Position numbers and translations under genes: made by a program. The notes beneath the pieces were generated by a model. That model was not told the origin of the DNA and did no database searches. It saw only the letters and a program-made list of their open reading frames with translations. From Cycas panzhihuaensis (lineage: Eukaryota; Cycadophyta), in NCBI GenBank assembly GCA_023213395.1, contig CM041465.1:240629741-240693740 (forward strand): a DNA stretch of 64,000 nucleotides, written 5' to 3'. Below are positions 10,580-23,214 of this stretch, piece after piece. Position 1 is the stretch's first letter. Every line of letters begins with the position of its first letter.

Positions 10580-11870
10580 ATTACCAAAGAAGAAGAGGAT
10601 GATAGTTGGTATATTGACTTAGGTTAGTTGACCTACATAACATATAAGGAACATCTATTTCATACCTTGGTTAAAAGTAAAAGAGGATCAATAATATTTC
10701 GAGATGATATATCCAATGAATCAGTTAGTAGACGTAACATAGCTCTTGTGATAGATATAGGAGAGAATAGACACCTTGATGATGTCTTATATGTACTACC
10801 TTAAAGAAAAAATTATTATCAGTAGGGTAGATGCTGGGACAAGATTACAAGGTCATATTTAACAATGACGAGTGTACAATTAAGGATAAAAGGAGAAATA
10901 AGGCTATTGTTACAAAAGGAAAAATGACTAAAGATAGACTGTTTAAATTCAGTCTTACTCTTTTGGTTACCTATACCTTAAGAACTACAGTCAAAGTGGA
11001 TAATGACTTATGGCATAGGAGATTTGGCCACCTTAACTATAGCAGTTTGGCCCTAATGAAAAGAATGAATATGGTAAATAGGTTGCCTAACATTGAAGTG
11101 GACAAAACTCTATGTGAAGGATGCCTACTTGGTAAACAACATAGGGAAAGCTTTCCAGACTTCAGTCATCGAGCAACTAGTCCACTTCAACTAGTGTATA
11201 TAGATATCTATGGTCCAATGGATGTCCACTCATTAGTAGGAGCTAGCTACTTCATTATATTCATTGATGACTACACTAGAAAGACATGGGTATTCTTTCT
11301 TAAATTCAAATCAGATGCATTTTAACACTTTGTTGACTTCAAAATCTTTGTGGAGTAAGAAAGTGGGAATAAACTACTCTCTCTAAGATCTGATAATATG
11401 GGAGAATTTATCTCTAACAAATTTAAAGTATATTGTGTACATCATGGGATTATAAGGTAATTCACCAATCCTTACACCTTGTAACAAAATGGTATAGTAG
11501 AGAGAAAGAATCACATAATTGTCAAAATCATAACTTGCATGTTAAAGGATAAGAACTTGGGTTATGAGTTTTGGGTAGAAGTGGTTCATACATCTGTCTA
11601 TCTCCTTAAAAGGTGCTCCACCAAATCCCCAAGGTGGAAAACACCTGAAGAAGATTGGACTGACTATAAACCAAACATATATCACTTAAGTGTCTTTGGG
11701 TGCCTAACATATGCACATGTTCCTGACCAAAAGAGATCTAAGTTGGATAACCATAGTATTAAGTGTATATTTCTTGGCTATAGTAAAACCTCTAAATCAT
11801 ACAAAGTTTATGATCTTAAGTCAAAGAGAGTTATGTTGAGTAGAGATGTTAAATTTTAGGAAGATGCTTA
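10580..11870 (+). pseudogene. copia protease remnant and integrase
   Basis: DSWYIDLG followed by a stop near 10603-10627 marks the protease active-site region; the normal DSG is altered to DLG. The integrase follows: the zinc-binding LWHRRFGHLN...CEGCLLGK (10831-11325 frame) and the catalytic core with the three acidic residues recognisable at VYIDIYGP, RSDNMGEF (near 11390) and VERKN (near 11500). The C-terminal part (11539-11859) contains the usual VFGCLTYAHVP and FLGYS motifs. At least two stops and frame breaks separate the pieces. The integrase would insert the cDNA into the genome. Confidence 0.85.
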
Positions 11871-12139
11871 TTATTAAGATACTCAAGAAAATAAGAAAAA
11901 AGTAGAAATTAATTTTGATAAGTCTACCAAACTAAAGTATGTACCTCCTATGTTTGAACCTAGTGGGGAGGGAACCTCCTCTTAACCTCTACCATAAAAT
12001 TTTCTAAAATGGATCTAACAAAATCATAATATAGGCAACATCTTGGACAACAATCAAAGATCCACTTACTCACATAGGGTAAACTTTACTCTCATGAGCA
12101 AAGTATTGGAGTCCCATGAGCCTTAAACTTTTGATGAGG

Positions 12140-13640
12140 CTAATGAACATGCATCTTGGAGAAAGGCAATGAAAGATGAATAACATTCCATTGTTAAAAA
12201 TGACACTTGAAAATTGGTTAATTTACCTCTAAATAAAAGAGCAATTGGTACCAAATAGATCTATAAAACCAAGTTCTACTCAGATGGATTAATCAATAAA
12301 TATAAAGCTAGATTGGTCAGTAAAGGTTATAGCCAAAAGGAAGGCATTGATTACAATGAAACATTTTCCTCTATTACTTGAATGGAAACAATTCAAATGA
12401 TGATGAGTTTAGCAACCTAAATGAGATAGAAAGTCTATCAAATAGACATTAAAAGTGCCTTCCTCAATGGTTATATTGGAGAGGATATCTATGTCACTGA
12501 ACCCCTCAATTTTAAAGTCATGGGGGGAGAAACAAAAGTGTACAAACTTAAAAAAACACTTTACAGATTGAAACAAACACCCAAGGCCTAGTATTCCCCA
12601 ATTAATAAATACTTTAGAGATCAAGGCTTTGAAAGATCTCAAGAAAACCCTAATCTCTACATCTAAATCAAGGGAGACTCTATCCTAATTGTAGGACTCT
12701 ATATAGATGAGCTTATATATACTAGAAATGACTCATATTTATTGCGACTCTTTAAGGAAGCCATGTGTAAGGAGTTTAAAATAATAGATTTGGGACTAAT
12801 GAATTACTTCCTAGTTTTGGAAGTATGGTAAAATAAGAATAGAATCTTCATCTTCCAACAGAAATATACCCTGGATCTATTACAAAAGTTTAGGATGACT
12901 GACTGTAAATCATTGGCAACTCTAATAGAAATAGGAATTAAGCTTTCCAATCAGATCACTATGCACCAATTGATCCTACACTCTATACATAGTTAATCAG
13001 TAGTTTAATCTACTTGGCATTCACTCAACCTAATATAATATATTTAATTACTATTACATTCAGATTCATGCAAGATTCAAAGACCACTCATTAGTAAATA
13101 TCCAAACGAATTCTTCGTTACCTTAAAGGCACTTTATATTATAGGCTATATTATAAAGCTTCATCAAAATTCTAGTTAATAGGTTATATAGACTTAGATT
13201 AGGTAGGCGACATTGATGACAGAAAATGAACTTCAGGTTATATGTTTAGCATAAGATCGACAGCTATAGCATGGAGTACTAAGAAACAAAATATAGTTGC
13301 CCTATCTACAATTGAAGTAGAGTATAAAGTAGCAATTGCTGATGCAGATGAAACATTATGGTTGAGAAGACTACTCTAAGACTTTTAGCTAAAACAGAAA
13401 GGCCCTACAAAAATTTAGTGTGATAATCATATTATAATATAAATGGTAAAGAACCTGGTTTTCCATGCTATAACAAAACATATTGAGACACATCATCACT
13501 TTATTCAAGAGTTAGTGCAAGAAGGAGAGATTAAATTGGCATATTATAGCACTAAAGACCAAGCAACAAATATCTTTATGAAAGCATTGGATAAAGTCAA
13601 ATTTTAGAAATTCAGAGACAAATTGGGACTTCTTCACATT
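12140..13640 (+). pseudogene. copia reverse transcriptase and RNase H (decayed)
   Basis: RT motifs are readable through stops: [28 protein letters not shown], and the polymerase box at about 12700 which reads LYIDEL instead of the usual YVDD (second Asp replaced by Glu). RNase H follows from about 13240 with AWSTKKQNIVALSTIEVEY and ends in KALDKVKF near 13605. The strand, order and spacing agree with the upstream integrase. Multiple stops and the changed YxDD make it inactive. Confidence 0.85.
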
Positions 13641-13649
13641 GATCATTAT

Positions 13650-13658
13650 GGGAGAGAA
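13650..13658 (+). other. Polypurine tract of copia element
   Basis: GGGAGAGAA directly before the 3' LTR, the expected site of plus-strand DNA priming. Confidence 0.65.
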
Positions 13659-14010
13659 TATTAGGATAATGCCTAGTGTTTTTATGTGAATGTGCACCTA
13701 GGGCCCTTCAAAGCCACCTTAGGCCTCCCTAAGACACCTTGGGCCACCTAATAGTTGCTAGTAGCCATCAAAGGAGACAATGCATTTACTTTAAGGTATA
13801 TATTTAATTATTATTTAATATTTTAATATTATTTTAAATTTTGATTATGTTAGGTTGAGGCATTTGTCACCTCCCTAAACTTCACTATAAATGGGTTGGG
13901 AATACCTCCTTGGGGTTTTCACTGCCAACATACTACTCATAAATTATTTTGTTCTTTATAAAAATGCACTCACTTATGTAATCTGCCTACTCTGCACCTC
14001 GCTTCCAACA
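13659..14010 (+). repeat. 3' LTR of copia element (352 bp)
   Basis: It begins TATTAGGATAATGCC (TG probably mutated to TA) just after the polypurine tract and ends CTTCCAACA. CTATAAATGG near 13890 is a good TATA box, placed as in short copia LTRs. Confidence 0.65.
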
Positions 14011-14044
14011 CATGGATTGAAAATAAAAATGTCCAAATCCTTAA

Positions 14045-14960
14045 TAAGATGAAGAGGGACTATATTAATAGATGATCCCTTACTGATTATAACTCAATTA
14101 ATATTAATGGCATCCTTTATAATTTTAATGTAAAATAGGGGTATGATATTCGACACATGAATAGAATGGCTATGCAAGGTAGCTAGGTTAAAAAAAAGCA
14201 TAGAGGTAGATAAAGAAACTACTACAGGAACTCCTAATGCATCAAATAAGATCCAATGTTGCTTAGAGAAATACTTCATCAAATCAATAATCGATATACC
14301 AACTGGGATTGTCTTTAATTCCTCTACTAAGGAGAAAGATTTATCCTTTATACTGGAGGGAATGGACCTAAACTTGATGGGATGAGGGGGTAGTAGAGGT
14401 AAAGAGTCGGGATTCCTTATCATTAAATCATCAGATTATTTAGATTGATTTGCACTCTTTGTGGTCTCCATTATATTTATAGCTCTCTTAGTATCACCAC
14501 CTTTAGGAGGTAGGTGAGGTTGATTGTTAGTTCTCTTTGTTAGAGGGTTTGGGGGAAGGGTAGTCTTCATTAATGAATTAGAACTCAAAGGTTTGACTTC
14601 ATCATCTTGGACCTACTTTTCCTTACCTTTATCATCTTTATTTGCGTTCTCATTATGTTGAGTTAATAGATCCTTATAGATCATTTGGTCTTGAGATGAC
14701 TTAGAGGGGCAATTTGGTTAGATAATTATATTTTAAGTTGTGTTTTGAATGGTACAACACTCACTCCTATCATGTGCATCCATTTGATGGTCTAAGCACC
14801 ATTTCATCTTTCTAAAGGAGGGGGGGTAGAGGAGGAGTTTGTTTCTTCCTTCCTTTAGTTAGATAAATAACTTTAGTCTCCTATAAAGGATAACTCTAAG
14901 AAGGACCATCAACACATAATTTAGTGTTGATCGTACATTCTAATAATCCGATTGAAGAAG
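14045..14960 (-). pseudogene. gag fragment of a related gypsy family
   Basis: On the minus strand a zinc-knuckle of the Tat/Athila form (KWCLDHQMDAHDRSEC, C-x2-H-x4-H-x4-C) lies near 14800, and an open frame at 14423-14094 aligns over 37 residues without gaps to the segment preceding the protease in B and A (KSFS..GISIIDL...KQ...LF.ALG against KTF...GMSFMDV...KQ...LLEALG). Sequence divergence from A and B is much larger than among A-F, so this is a separate family. It is cut on the right by the D LTR at 14992. Confidence 0.6.
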
Positions 14961-14991
14961 TTGAGTGATTATAAGTGGGTTTAGAATGGGA

Positions 14992-17900
14992 AGCTATTTC
15001 TCGACTATCAGGAATGGACATGGCTGAGATGACTCAGGTAAGCACAGGTGTACTTCTATCCCTCACCTTTATCAGTTCTAGGAAAGGTAGATTGAAGCAT
15101 TGCATTTGCATTACATAATGATTGATTCACTGTATGATCATTATGCATTCACTGCTTGGCTATACTCTACCTTAGTACTTTTTTTAGCCAATGACGATTT
15201 AGGGATGTGAATCCCATGGCACTCTACAACCCTCCTCCATATCTCCACAATGCTCCCAAGTATTATTTTGGCCTCCATAGCCTAATCTCATCACTTGTCG
15301 GCACATCATGACCCCTAGCACCTCACTTAGACTTGGTTGGCATCCTCCACCTATTTTTTTAAACTTTTCTAGGAACTTCTCAACTTTAATACCTATATGT
15401 TATAGGCTTTCCTAAGCCCCATAGCTCTTTCCTGCCACCTGGACAGAGTGCCATGCCCCTTTAGGCCTGAGTTTCCCTTTTCCTAGAGCTCTCGGGCTTC
15501 TTTCTCTTTATTTTTCTTAATGTTCTTACTACACCATGATAAACTTCATGGTACCACTGCAAGCTTCACAGTACCACTAAGTTTATCGTGAGGTGACTAT
15601 CACAATTTATTTTTTAAAATCTTCCATGGATAATTACGCATTTATTGCAAAATTACCACATGGAAAAAACTCATTCCTGGCCCATGCCAAACCCTAATCG
15701 CTTGATTGATCTAGGGTTAGGTTTAAAAACCTAAAAATGCCCTTATTTCCTCTCTCTCTAACTCATTTTCTCTATCACTTCATCAAAAAATACCCTATAA
15801 TAAGATAGAACCTGCTACATCAACTTCTTAACCAGTTACCAAGCCTCCTATAGCTTCAAACGTATAGTAGCAGGCCTGTAACGTGGCCACCCAAGTTAGG
15901 ATCACACTCTAAGTGCTCCATCAAGCTTAGATTCTCCTCTTCACTCTAGCTTCTTTCTAGCTTGCCGCTCTTATGGGGTTTCCTACCTACAAACCCCATA
16001 GGGTTGGTCTCTCTCCCCCTCTTCTCAGGCAGATCTACCTTTGATCTACACATAGTAGATATCTCTGAGCTCATACTTTGTTTTCCCTTCCTTTGAGTAA
16101 TATAAATATAGTTTGTCAATACTTTCACGTCACTTTTTCTCTGATTCTCTACTGTAAATGGGAGGAAAACCCTCCTTTTTTCATTGGTTTCCTTTAGTTC
16201 TCCCAGATACTCCCTAGTTTCTTCAAGGAGGTAGCGAAGAAGAGGCACTCATGGAGAGTGAAAGGAGCAAAGGCAGGGTTCCACACCTAGAAAGACGTCT
16301 CCTCAAGGGCAACCCCCTTCTCTCCTCACCTCCTTCCTTTTCTAAGTATAAGGTCATTACTGGTAGTAGCATAGGAAGCCTATTGTTGCACTTGCTACTA
16401 GTCCTTACTAGTCCTACACAAGCAGGTTTCAACCCCTATCCCATATCTCTTCTGCCCTTTGGCCTAGCCTTGTCAAAGTTGCAAAAGTTGCACATTGCAA
16501 CTTTTGCAGCATTGATGACATTTGTAATATTATTCACTGCTTGCATTCTAAAAGTTTGATATACTTTCCTTTATTTACATTTGGGTACTTGGGCAACATG
16601 GAGCACTTGCTGATCTAGAGGGTTAGCCATTCTGAGGCTAGTCACCATCCTTCTCCTTTTACTCCCTTTCCCCAAATATTATTTATTAAATGACATACAG
16701 AAAACAAAGAGCAATATTATGGTGAATATATTTCTTTTGGTTAAGATACGTGCATCCTATCATTATCTATATTGTACATCTATCCCACATATATTTTGTG
16801 CCCCTTGGGAAAGGGAAAACCTTGTTTAATTGTAGGTCATCTTATTGCATGTGGAAAGTGAAGGAAGTTTTGTTTCATGTAAATTCCTCCCTTTCCAACC
16901 AACATTTCTTTTAGCTCGCAAAGTTGTAAGTTAAAGTTGCATTTACCTTTGCATTTCCTTGTATTACTTTCTTTCCTTGTCTTGTCCTTTGATTTGGGTA
17001 GAAGGTAAGGGAGCCCCCCTCTCCTTCTTCACTGACATCATTCCATTGTGTTGTCCATGGTTGGAGAAAAGTGAGGATAGCGGGCATAGCAAGGTCATTG
17101 CTACTTCGATCATCGTATTCTAGGTATGCCTTACACTTTCCTAATTTTCCTTCCTTTCCTCTCCTCTCCTTATTTGTACATCATTTGGAAAAGGAAAAGA
17201 AGAAGGATTAGCTTAGGTTACTTTCACTTAACTAGTTTACTTACTTCTTGGTAAAGTGCATGTAGAACTTTAGCATGTGCATCCCTTATGCCTTGTTGCA
17301 TTACTTAGTGACCTTGCATCTTTTGGATGTGTTTTTATGCCATATAGTTGTCCTTTGTAATCTTTCTTTCTTGCATTTAAAAGATAAAGAGAGTGAGGTT
17401 ACATGTGTGGGTAAATGAGTGAGAACTTCATATTATTTCTTTACTTTGAAAAGTAACTTCTTCAAACATAAAAACACATCATTACATGCACTTCGCCCTC
17501 TCTACATCACTCCACATTGTAACCAATAAACATAAACATTGAGACATCTCTTTTATTGGTTCCTACCCCTAAGATCCTCTTAGGTTTGGCACTTTGAGGG
17601 CATCCCCCTTTCAAGGCTGCTTTCTTTGTCTTCTCCACTTAGTTTAGTTAGACTACTTTAGTACGACCTTTAGGTCAATACCTAAATTGTGAGATTACCC
17701 ATCCTTTTAACCCCTCACGTGCATGTGCCATCCTTCTTTTCCACTAAAAGCATCTCCTTCATACTCCATTTTCATACGAGGAGCCTTTCCCTTGCTCTTT
17801 CTTTCATCACTCCTTTGGCCATCCAAGGATGGGAGGGTCCCTCTCGAGGTTACTTGGGAAACCAAAGAGATCCCTCACTTGCCTAGTGCTCCAAATCAAG

Positions 17901-18083
17901 GAAGGATTTCCTCAAAGGAGTTTATGCACCATTTGTGGGTCTCGAAACTACATTCTGACTCACAGATACCCTTTGTGGGTGATTGCTTTCACTTGCCACC
18001 ATAGGTCCAAAACTACCCAAGCCATTGATCATTTATCTTGACCTTGTCTGAGTTTAGTTAACCCTCCCAGAGGTGTGATTCCA
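14992..18083 (+). repeat. 5' LTR of copy D (3092 bp)
   Basis: The first bases (AGCTATTTCTCG) correspond to TGCTATTTCCC in copy A, with the initial T changed. It ends GATTCCA one base before the PBS. It shares with F the donor-like GTAAG at 15038, the palindromic region with GGTACC near 15550-15590, the CCCTAA-type inverted pair near 15705-15720 and the GGCCATCCAAGGATGGGA block near 17820. The length matches F within two bases. Confidence 0.8.
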
Positions 18084-18084
18084 C

Positions 18085-18102
18085 TAGTGACCATACTCAG
18101 GA
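18085..18102 (+). other. Primer-binding site of copy D
   Basis: TAGTGACCATACTCAGGA. Together with the sites of A and B it points to a family PBS of the form TGGYGACYATACTGGGGA, close to the complement of the 3' end of plant tRNA-Arg, the primer reported for Ogre/Tat elements. The exact isoacceptor is uncertain. Confidence 0.6.
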
Positions 18103-18241
18103 CTCACTAGTAGGGGATTAATCCTCTCTCCCTTCTTATTGGTGCTACCTCCTTTCTAGTAGCTTCTTCTTGATTTGTTGGGTATCCCCCAACACTTGTC
18201 ACCTTATCTCTTTTTCTTCTAATTTCTAGGGGGAAAACAAT

Positions 18242-18603
18242 ATGCGACAGTTCTCTCATCGCTTACAAGGCCTTCCTCCCTTGTTGGAAAACTCTTCTTA
18301 TCATCCCCTGCCTTCGTCAGATTCTGATTTAACCATGGAAAGATTCCCTTTAGATTGGGCATATCATGCCTATGCTTCTAAAGCTCATGAGTTATCTACC
18401 TTTTTCCAAGGGCCCACCCAAGAGGGTGAGGACCCTATCTTTTACCCAGGTGATCAAGAACACCCTCAAGCCCATCACCTCTCCACACATGACGTAGATA
18501 CCTCTTCTCCTTTAGAGCACCATCACTTTGGTAGCGATCCTCATGAGGATCATCCCGTGGGGTCAACCTTATATGAGGACCCTTCCACCTCTTATGATTA
18601 GGT
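18242..18603 (+). pseudogene. gag N-terminal region, copy D
   Basis: 119 open codons from an ATG 139 bases after the PBS, the longest intact stretch of the gag N-terminus in the window. It aligns with A (from 45850) and B (from about 37624) through LPPLLE, the MERFPLDWAYHAYA segment and GPTQEGEDPIFYPGDQ. The region is rich in His, Ser, Asp and Pro and precedes the conserved Retrotrans_gag core. Its frame is cut 12 bases later by the C insertion. Confidence 0.75.
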
Positions 18604-18614
18604 GGATACCCCTC

Positions 18615-21575
18615 TAGAATCACATCTATAGGATGGTAACTACACTCAAGAAAGATCAGGGTAATCAACGGTATACTCTAGAATGGGAATGTGATCCTAT
18701 AAGTGGAGGAAACACCCACACAAGGCATCCATGCATCAGAACACAGTTTCAGGACCCATAAATGGCGCATGACTTCCTCAAGGTAGTTTGATTCTTTTGG
18801 CTCAAAGGGACAAGACATGCATGTGGTATCTTAGATAAACCCAGAAAGCGAGGTCCCCCTACCCTTAGATGGCTAGAATGAAGAGGAGAGACCCACAGAA
18901 AGGGGTTCCTATGGCAAAGGAATGTGGTCCAAAACACAATAGGTAAAAGGATGCAAGACAAGCACAAATAGGCCTCCTTAGGCTGATTAACCTAAGGTGG
19001 ATCTAAATGGAAGAAGTAATAGTGAAAAAGGGATCCTTGTTGCTATACAAGTGAAGGGGGACCAAGCCCTAACAAGGATGATAGAAGTTATATGTGTTAG
19101 TTGGGTATGCGAAGTGTGGGAAAGAGATAACAAAAAAAGTGATATTGTGTGTGTTCACAAAAGAGACTAAGAACTACACTCCCTCTCTCTTTAACAATAA
19201 AAGATGAAGAAAGAAAAGTAATGTTTCATACACACTCAAATACACACACTAAGATGATGCCTAACTAAGCGATGCTTGCAGTTTAAGAAAGAGAAAAGGA
19301 GGAGGTGCAATTCCTATTATGTCCTTTTTCTTTAAAGTCAATCATGCAATATACATGTGCAAGATAAATGTAAGTAAATTGGTGTGTTACCCTTTTCCTT
19401 TTATGTGACTTATTATACAAGAGAAAATGCCTAATAAAAGCACAAAGGGAAAGGACTATGGGGAATGGATATGGTACATACCCGGAAAGTAGCATGGCCT
19501 ATGGAAGAGCTTCGCTCATGTGCCACATATGTCCTCTCATCTTTGGTCAATGCAAAGCCATAGTTGGAGGAGAGGTGGAGTGGGGCTTCCTTACCTTCCC
19601 CGTATAAAAAGGAAAGTAAAACAGAGAAGACAAAAGGAAGCTAAAAACATGTAAGAAAGCAGGAAAATGAAGAGAGGAAAGAGAGCAAGGGCTTACCCAG
19701 ATCAGAGCGTTCTTTCCCTTCGCTAATGCTGCCACAAAACTTACAACCATAAATACCTTCACCCCACTGAATAGGGATGCCAACAAGCAAAGATGATATA
19801 TGCAATAATATAAAAATAAGTGCTGAAATATAGTATTTAAAGTTAGTTAGTCCACCACCAAAAATGACTCTGCAAGTCCTCAAAGAAAGCACCAACATAT
19901 AACAAGCAAGAAGAGGTTAGCCTCGAAATGGCTAGCACTCTAGCAAATGCACCTCCATGATGGCCTAAGGTGTAGGGTATAACAAGATAAGATAGCCTAT
20001 AGACAGTATATAGGAGAGAGAATAAATGCTTGTAAAGTTATGCAGATGTTACCTATGTTGCAAATGTGCTACAAGCAACAAGTTGCAACGTAGGATATAG
20101 CAAAGTTAAGAATGAGTATTAGGTATTATTTGGGGTTGAAAGAGGTGCCCAAAATGGAGCATGCAGGCCTGAGATTAGTGCAGCAAGGGCTACACATGCT
20201 GATACCCACTGTAAATCCAATCCCAAGGACTCCTGGGTAGTTCAAGGAAGGCACAAGTGAGGGAGAGGAAGGAGTAGAAGGGGTTTACCCTTGAGGAGCA
20301 GGCCTAGTGGGAATGGATCCTACCTTGCTTCCTTTTATACCCTCCTTATGAACCCTCTCCCATAGCCTCCTTGGGAAAAACCAAGGGAGGAATGATGGAT
20401 GGCAAGGCTATAAGAAATAATAAATAGAAAAAAATACTTCCCTATATAGTAAAACACAAGGAAAAGACCTATATGCTTAAAGAAATTACTTTTGTGAGGC
20501 AAGCTTAAGGAAAAAGAGTGAAACAACGATAGGGAATACCTATTAGGCTATGTGGGAGTAGGTCTGCTCCTGTAGACAACGAGAAATAAGAGGTTTGAAG
20601 AGCTTATAGGGGGTCTTTAAGTTGCAGGAGGAAGACCTTTGCTGAAAGTTGAAAGAGGAGTATGGAGGCTAAGCTTAGGCATGGATCCTTACTTGAAGGC
20701 ATTGGTTGAGGAGTTCACTACCACAAACTAGTATTACAGTAGGCGAATCTTAGGCTTGTACAGTAGAAACTCAAATGTACATGTGTTTCTACATAGCATT
20801 CCTGTGAGAAGAGGAGAAGAGAGCCTGAAGAGGTGATGGAAGAGGAGCAAAAATTAGGGTTTTTGGACTTTATACCTAGCCCTAGCCTTAAACGAGTGAT
20901 TAAGGTTGTGCTGGGTCTTTTTGGTGACTAATCCACATGGAAATTTGTGAAAAATGTGAGAATTACCATGGCAGATTAAAAAAATAGTGATAAATAGTCA
21001 CACCACAGTAAACTTCATGGTACAGCGAAAAACTTCATGATACTGCCAAGTTTGTAGTGGTGCGATGCTAGAATATTATAAAAAGAGAAATAAGAGGGGT
21101 TTGGGTGCCCTAAAAGGGGGGTACCCTAGGCTTAGGAGGGGTTGGCCCTCCTGTCAAAGTGGCTGAGGATAGTCTAGGTGAGCAAGTGGGCTAAATTAAA
21201 TAGGGCACCAAGACGTAGGGATTCCCAAAACACTAGAGATGGGTATAAAATACCTATGACAATGGTGTGAGTGAGTCATACAAGTTGGTTGAAGCTTAAG
21301 GTGACATGGAGGTGATGCAAAGGGTTGTAGAGTGCCATGGGGATGCATACCTTATGGAGAGGTAAGTCCCGCGAGTCATCATAGGTTAAAAGGATGACAA
21401 AAACATGATCAAGCAATAGGTACAAGGTGATCACTCAAATGTGAGAGTCAGCCATGGAATGAGATGATGCTTCTATCTACCTTTCCAAATAGATAGTAAA
21501 GGTGAAAAGGAATAAGCATACCTATCCTTACCTAAGTTGACCTACCAAGAACCCATTCTGGAGAGCTGGGAAACA
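18615..21575 (-). repeat. 3' LTR of copy C (2961 bp)
   Basis: On the minus strand it starts TGTTTCCCAG at 21575 and ends GATTCTA at 18615. Landmarks shared with the other LTRs: TATAAAG at 20874-20868, the palindromic segment near 20985-21060, the CCCTAA-like boxes beside the TATA, and the GGCCATCTAAGGGT block near 18865. The length matches the 5' LTR of B (2948 bp), placing B and C in one subgroup. Confidence 0.8.
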
Positions 21576-22070
21576 CTACCTCTTTGGCAGTAGATCCTCA
21601 TACCTCGAAGGTGTAATGTGATAGGAATGCTGGCAACACAATGTCAGTAACATGCATATATATAAATCACAGTAATAGTGCAAACTAAGGGCGACAATAA
21701 GTATCATGGCAGAACCCATGGGTATAGAGGCAAGGATGAGACAACATAGGGGCCACATATGTGTCACGTCATGGACAACCGATAGAGGTAACAAATGAGG
21801 GGGATGCCCCCATCGTAAGAGTAGGGTAGAAGGGTGATGATCACCAGGCCTAGGATGAGATAGATATCGCAAACAAAGCTATGTACATACACAAATCAAG
21901 AATAATAAAAGTTATATGATGGGATGCTATGAATAGAGTGAGGAAACAAACCTAGTGGTTGCCATAGTTTAACCTCATTAGCAGCCAACTTTCAGAGGTT
22001 TGAATGGATCATAAGGTGAAGTGAAAGATGGCCTAAGACTTGGGTGCCTGGGTGACCAGACAAGTCTCTC
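21576..22070. other. RNase H to 3' LTR spacer, copy C
   Basis: Noncoding and equivalent to 4548-5056 in F, with a shortened TA run near 21655. Confidence 0.5.
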
Positions 22071-22490
22071 AGAGGGGTCATCGAGAAGAGGTAGGCGACG
22101 CTCAAGGATGAAGTGAACAAGTTTGTTTGCCTCAACATTAAAGGCTCGAGGAATATGTCAAATGTCAACAGATGGAAAATAACCTAATAGAGACCTCGCA
22201 ATCGAGGCAAGGGCTCTCAAGCATGGCCATTACGCCTGGTAGACCTAGGTGAGATGGGATACCACAACTTAGGAGTCGCAAAAGAGAATGATAGGCCCAT
22301 GGTGGAAATAGAGCGCATCAGTGAGAGCCTCAATAATAGTCGTGTGCTTGGCTTTATTATTAGTGGCCTCAGGGAGGAAGATTTTGGAATGTAGGAAATC
22401 ATGTCTGGAAGGGTCACGGAGAATCCACGTGGCAACAGAAGGACCAGGGTTGCTGCAGCTTCTGCCATTGGTGAAGATGAGAAGTGCCAT
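22071..22490 (-). pseudogene. Stand-alone RNase HI domain, copy C
   Basis: ATG at 22490 followed by IFTNGRSCSNPGPS: the first catalytic Asp is now Asn, and NNEAE has become NNKAK (Glu to Lys). Both changes are G-to-A on the coding strand. The third acidic residue (FCDS) remains but is followed by a stop. The copy is inactive; its length and location match F, B, A and E. Confidence 0.75.
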
Positions 22491-23048
22491 TAATGAAAGG
22501 AAAGGTGTCTCAGTAGATGAAATGTGACAAAGTCAGTGGTGTCAAAGGGACACGATGATGTGGGGTAATGGTGAAAGGCTTGAATAACTAGTGATAAAGG
22601 CTGTGAAGGGTAGGAGGACCCAATAATGAGGCTAGCCAAGGGCAGAGGAGACTATCTAACCACTGGGAGAGAGTAGGTGGCAAAAGGCCACTGTGGGGTG
22701 CCAAAGGATACTTAAGGAAGTAAAAAGCAGTCCTAAATTGAGGGGATGCTCCCTCTGGGGACCCTAGAAGTGTGAACGGGTGGAAAAAATGGATTCAGGA
22801 TGGTAAAATGAGCTGAATGAGTATAAACTTGGGTATATACAAAGGTGGCACATAAAATAAGATAGAAGGGACCTCATGAAAGTAGGTAAACATGTGCCAT
22901 AAATATGCCTATAAAGACAAGCTAAATGGAGGCCATAGGGGTGAAATGGTAGCTCAGGCTAGAAGGTAATAATGATCAGGGATGAAGGATAGCCCTAAGG
23001 GCTGACGCAGTGATAAAAATAGAGGAAGTGCTCCTTGGGGCCTCTGCC
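22491..23048. other. RNase H to PMD promoter spacer, copy C
   Basis: Divergent spacer alignable with 27075-27613 in B and 61344-61859 in E. No other gene is seen. Confidence 0.5.
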
Positions 23049-23057
23049 TATATAAGG
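23049..23057 (+). promoter_or_regulatory. TATA box of antisense PMD gene, copy C
   Basis: TATATAAGG inside GCCTATATAAGGAAACTCG, 166 nt before the ATG at 23215. The context is nearly identical in B. Confidence 0.7.
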
Positions 23058-23214
23058 AAACTCGATGAAAATAGAATTCATTTTCATGAGCTTGTGAATG
23101 ATTCTAAGCCCTTCCCTTATGTGGCGAAGCACTGCCCAACTTCAAAGAGATGCAGGAGGAGATCAGACCATTGGATCAAGACGTAGAGGTAGCTAATAGG
23201 ACCAGGGCAATGAG

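Larger units (their letters stand above)
9331..14010 (+). mobile_element. Decayed Ty1/copia retrotransposon
   Basis: Order of parts: PBS-like TGGAATTAGAGC at 9331-9342 (10 of 12 bases match the iMet PBS), gag, protease remnant, integrase, RT, RNase H, polypurine tract at 13650-13658, 3' LTR. Integrase before RT identifies Ty1/copia. Many in-frame stops make it non-functional. No matching 5' LTR is visible upstream of the PBS-like site, so the left boundary is uncertain. Confidence 0.85.
14992..18614 (+). mobile_element. Gypsy/Tat-like element, copy D (5' end)
   Basis: 5' LTR 14992-18083, PBS 18085-18102, leader and gag N-terminus to 18614, where the 3' LTR of copy C interrupts it. The rest of D should lie to the right of the window, after the nested insertions. 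Confidence 0.8.
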
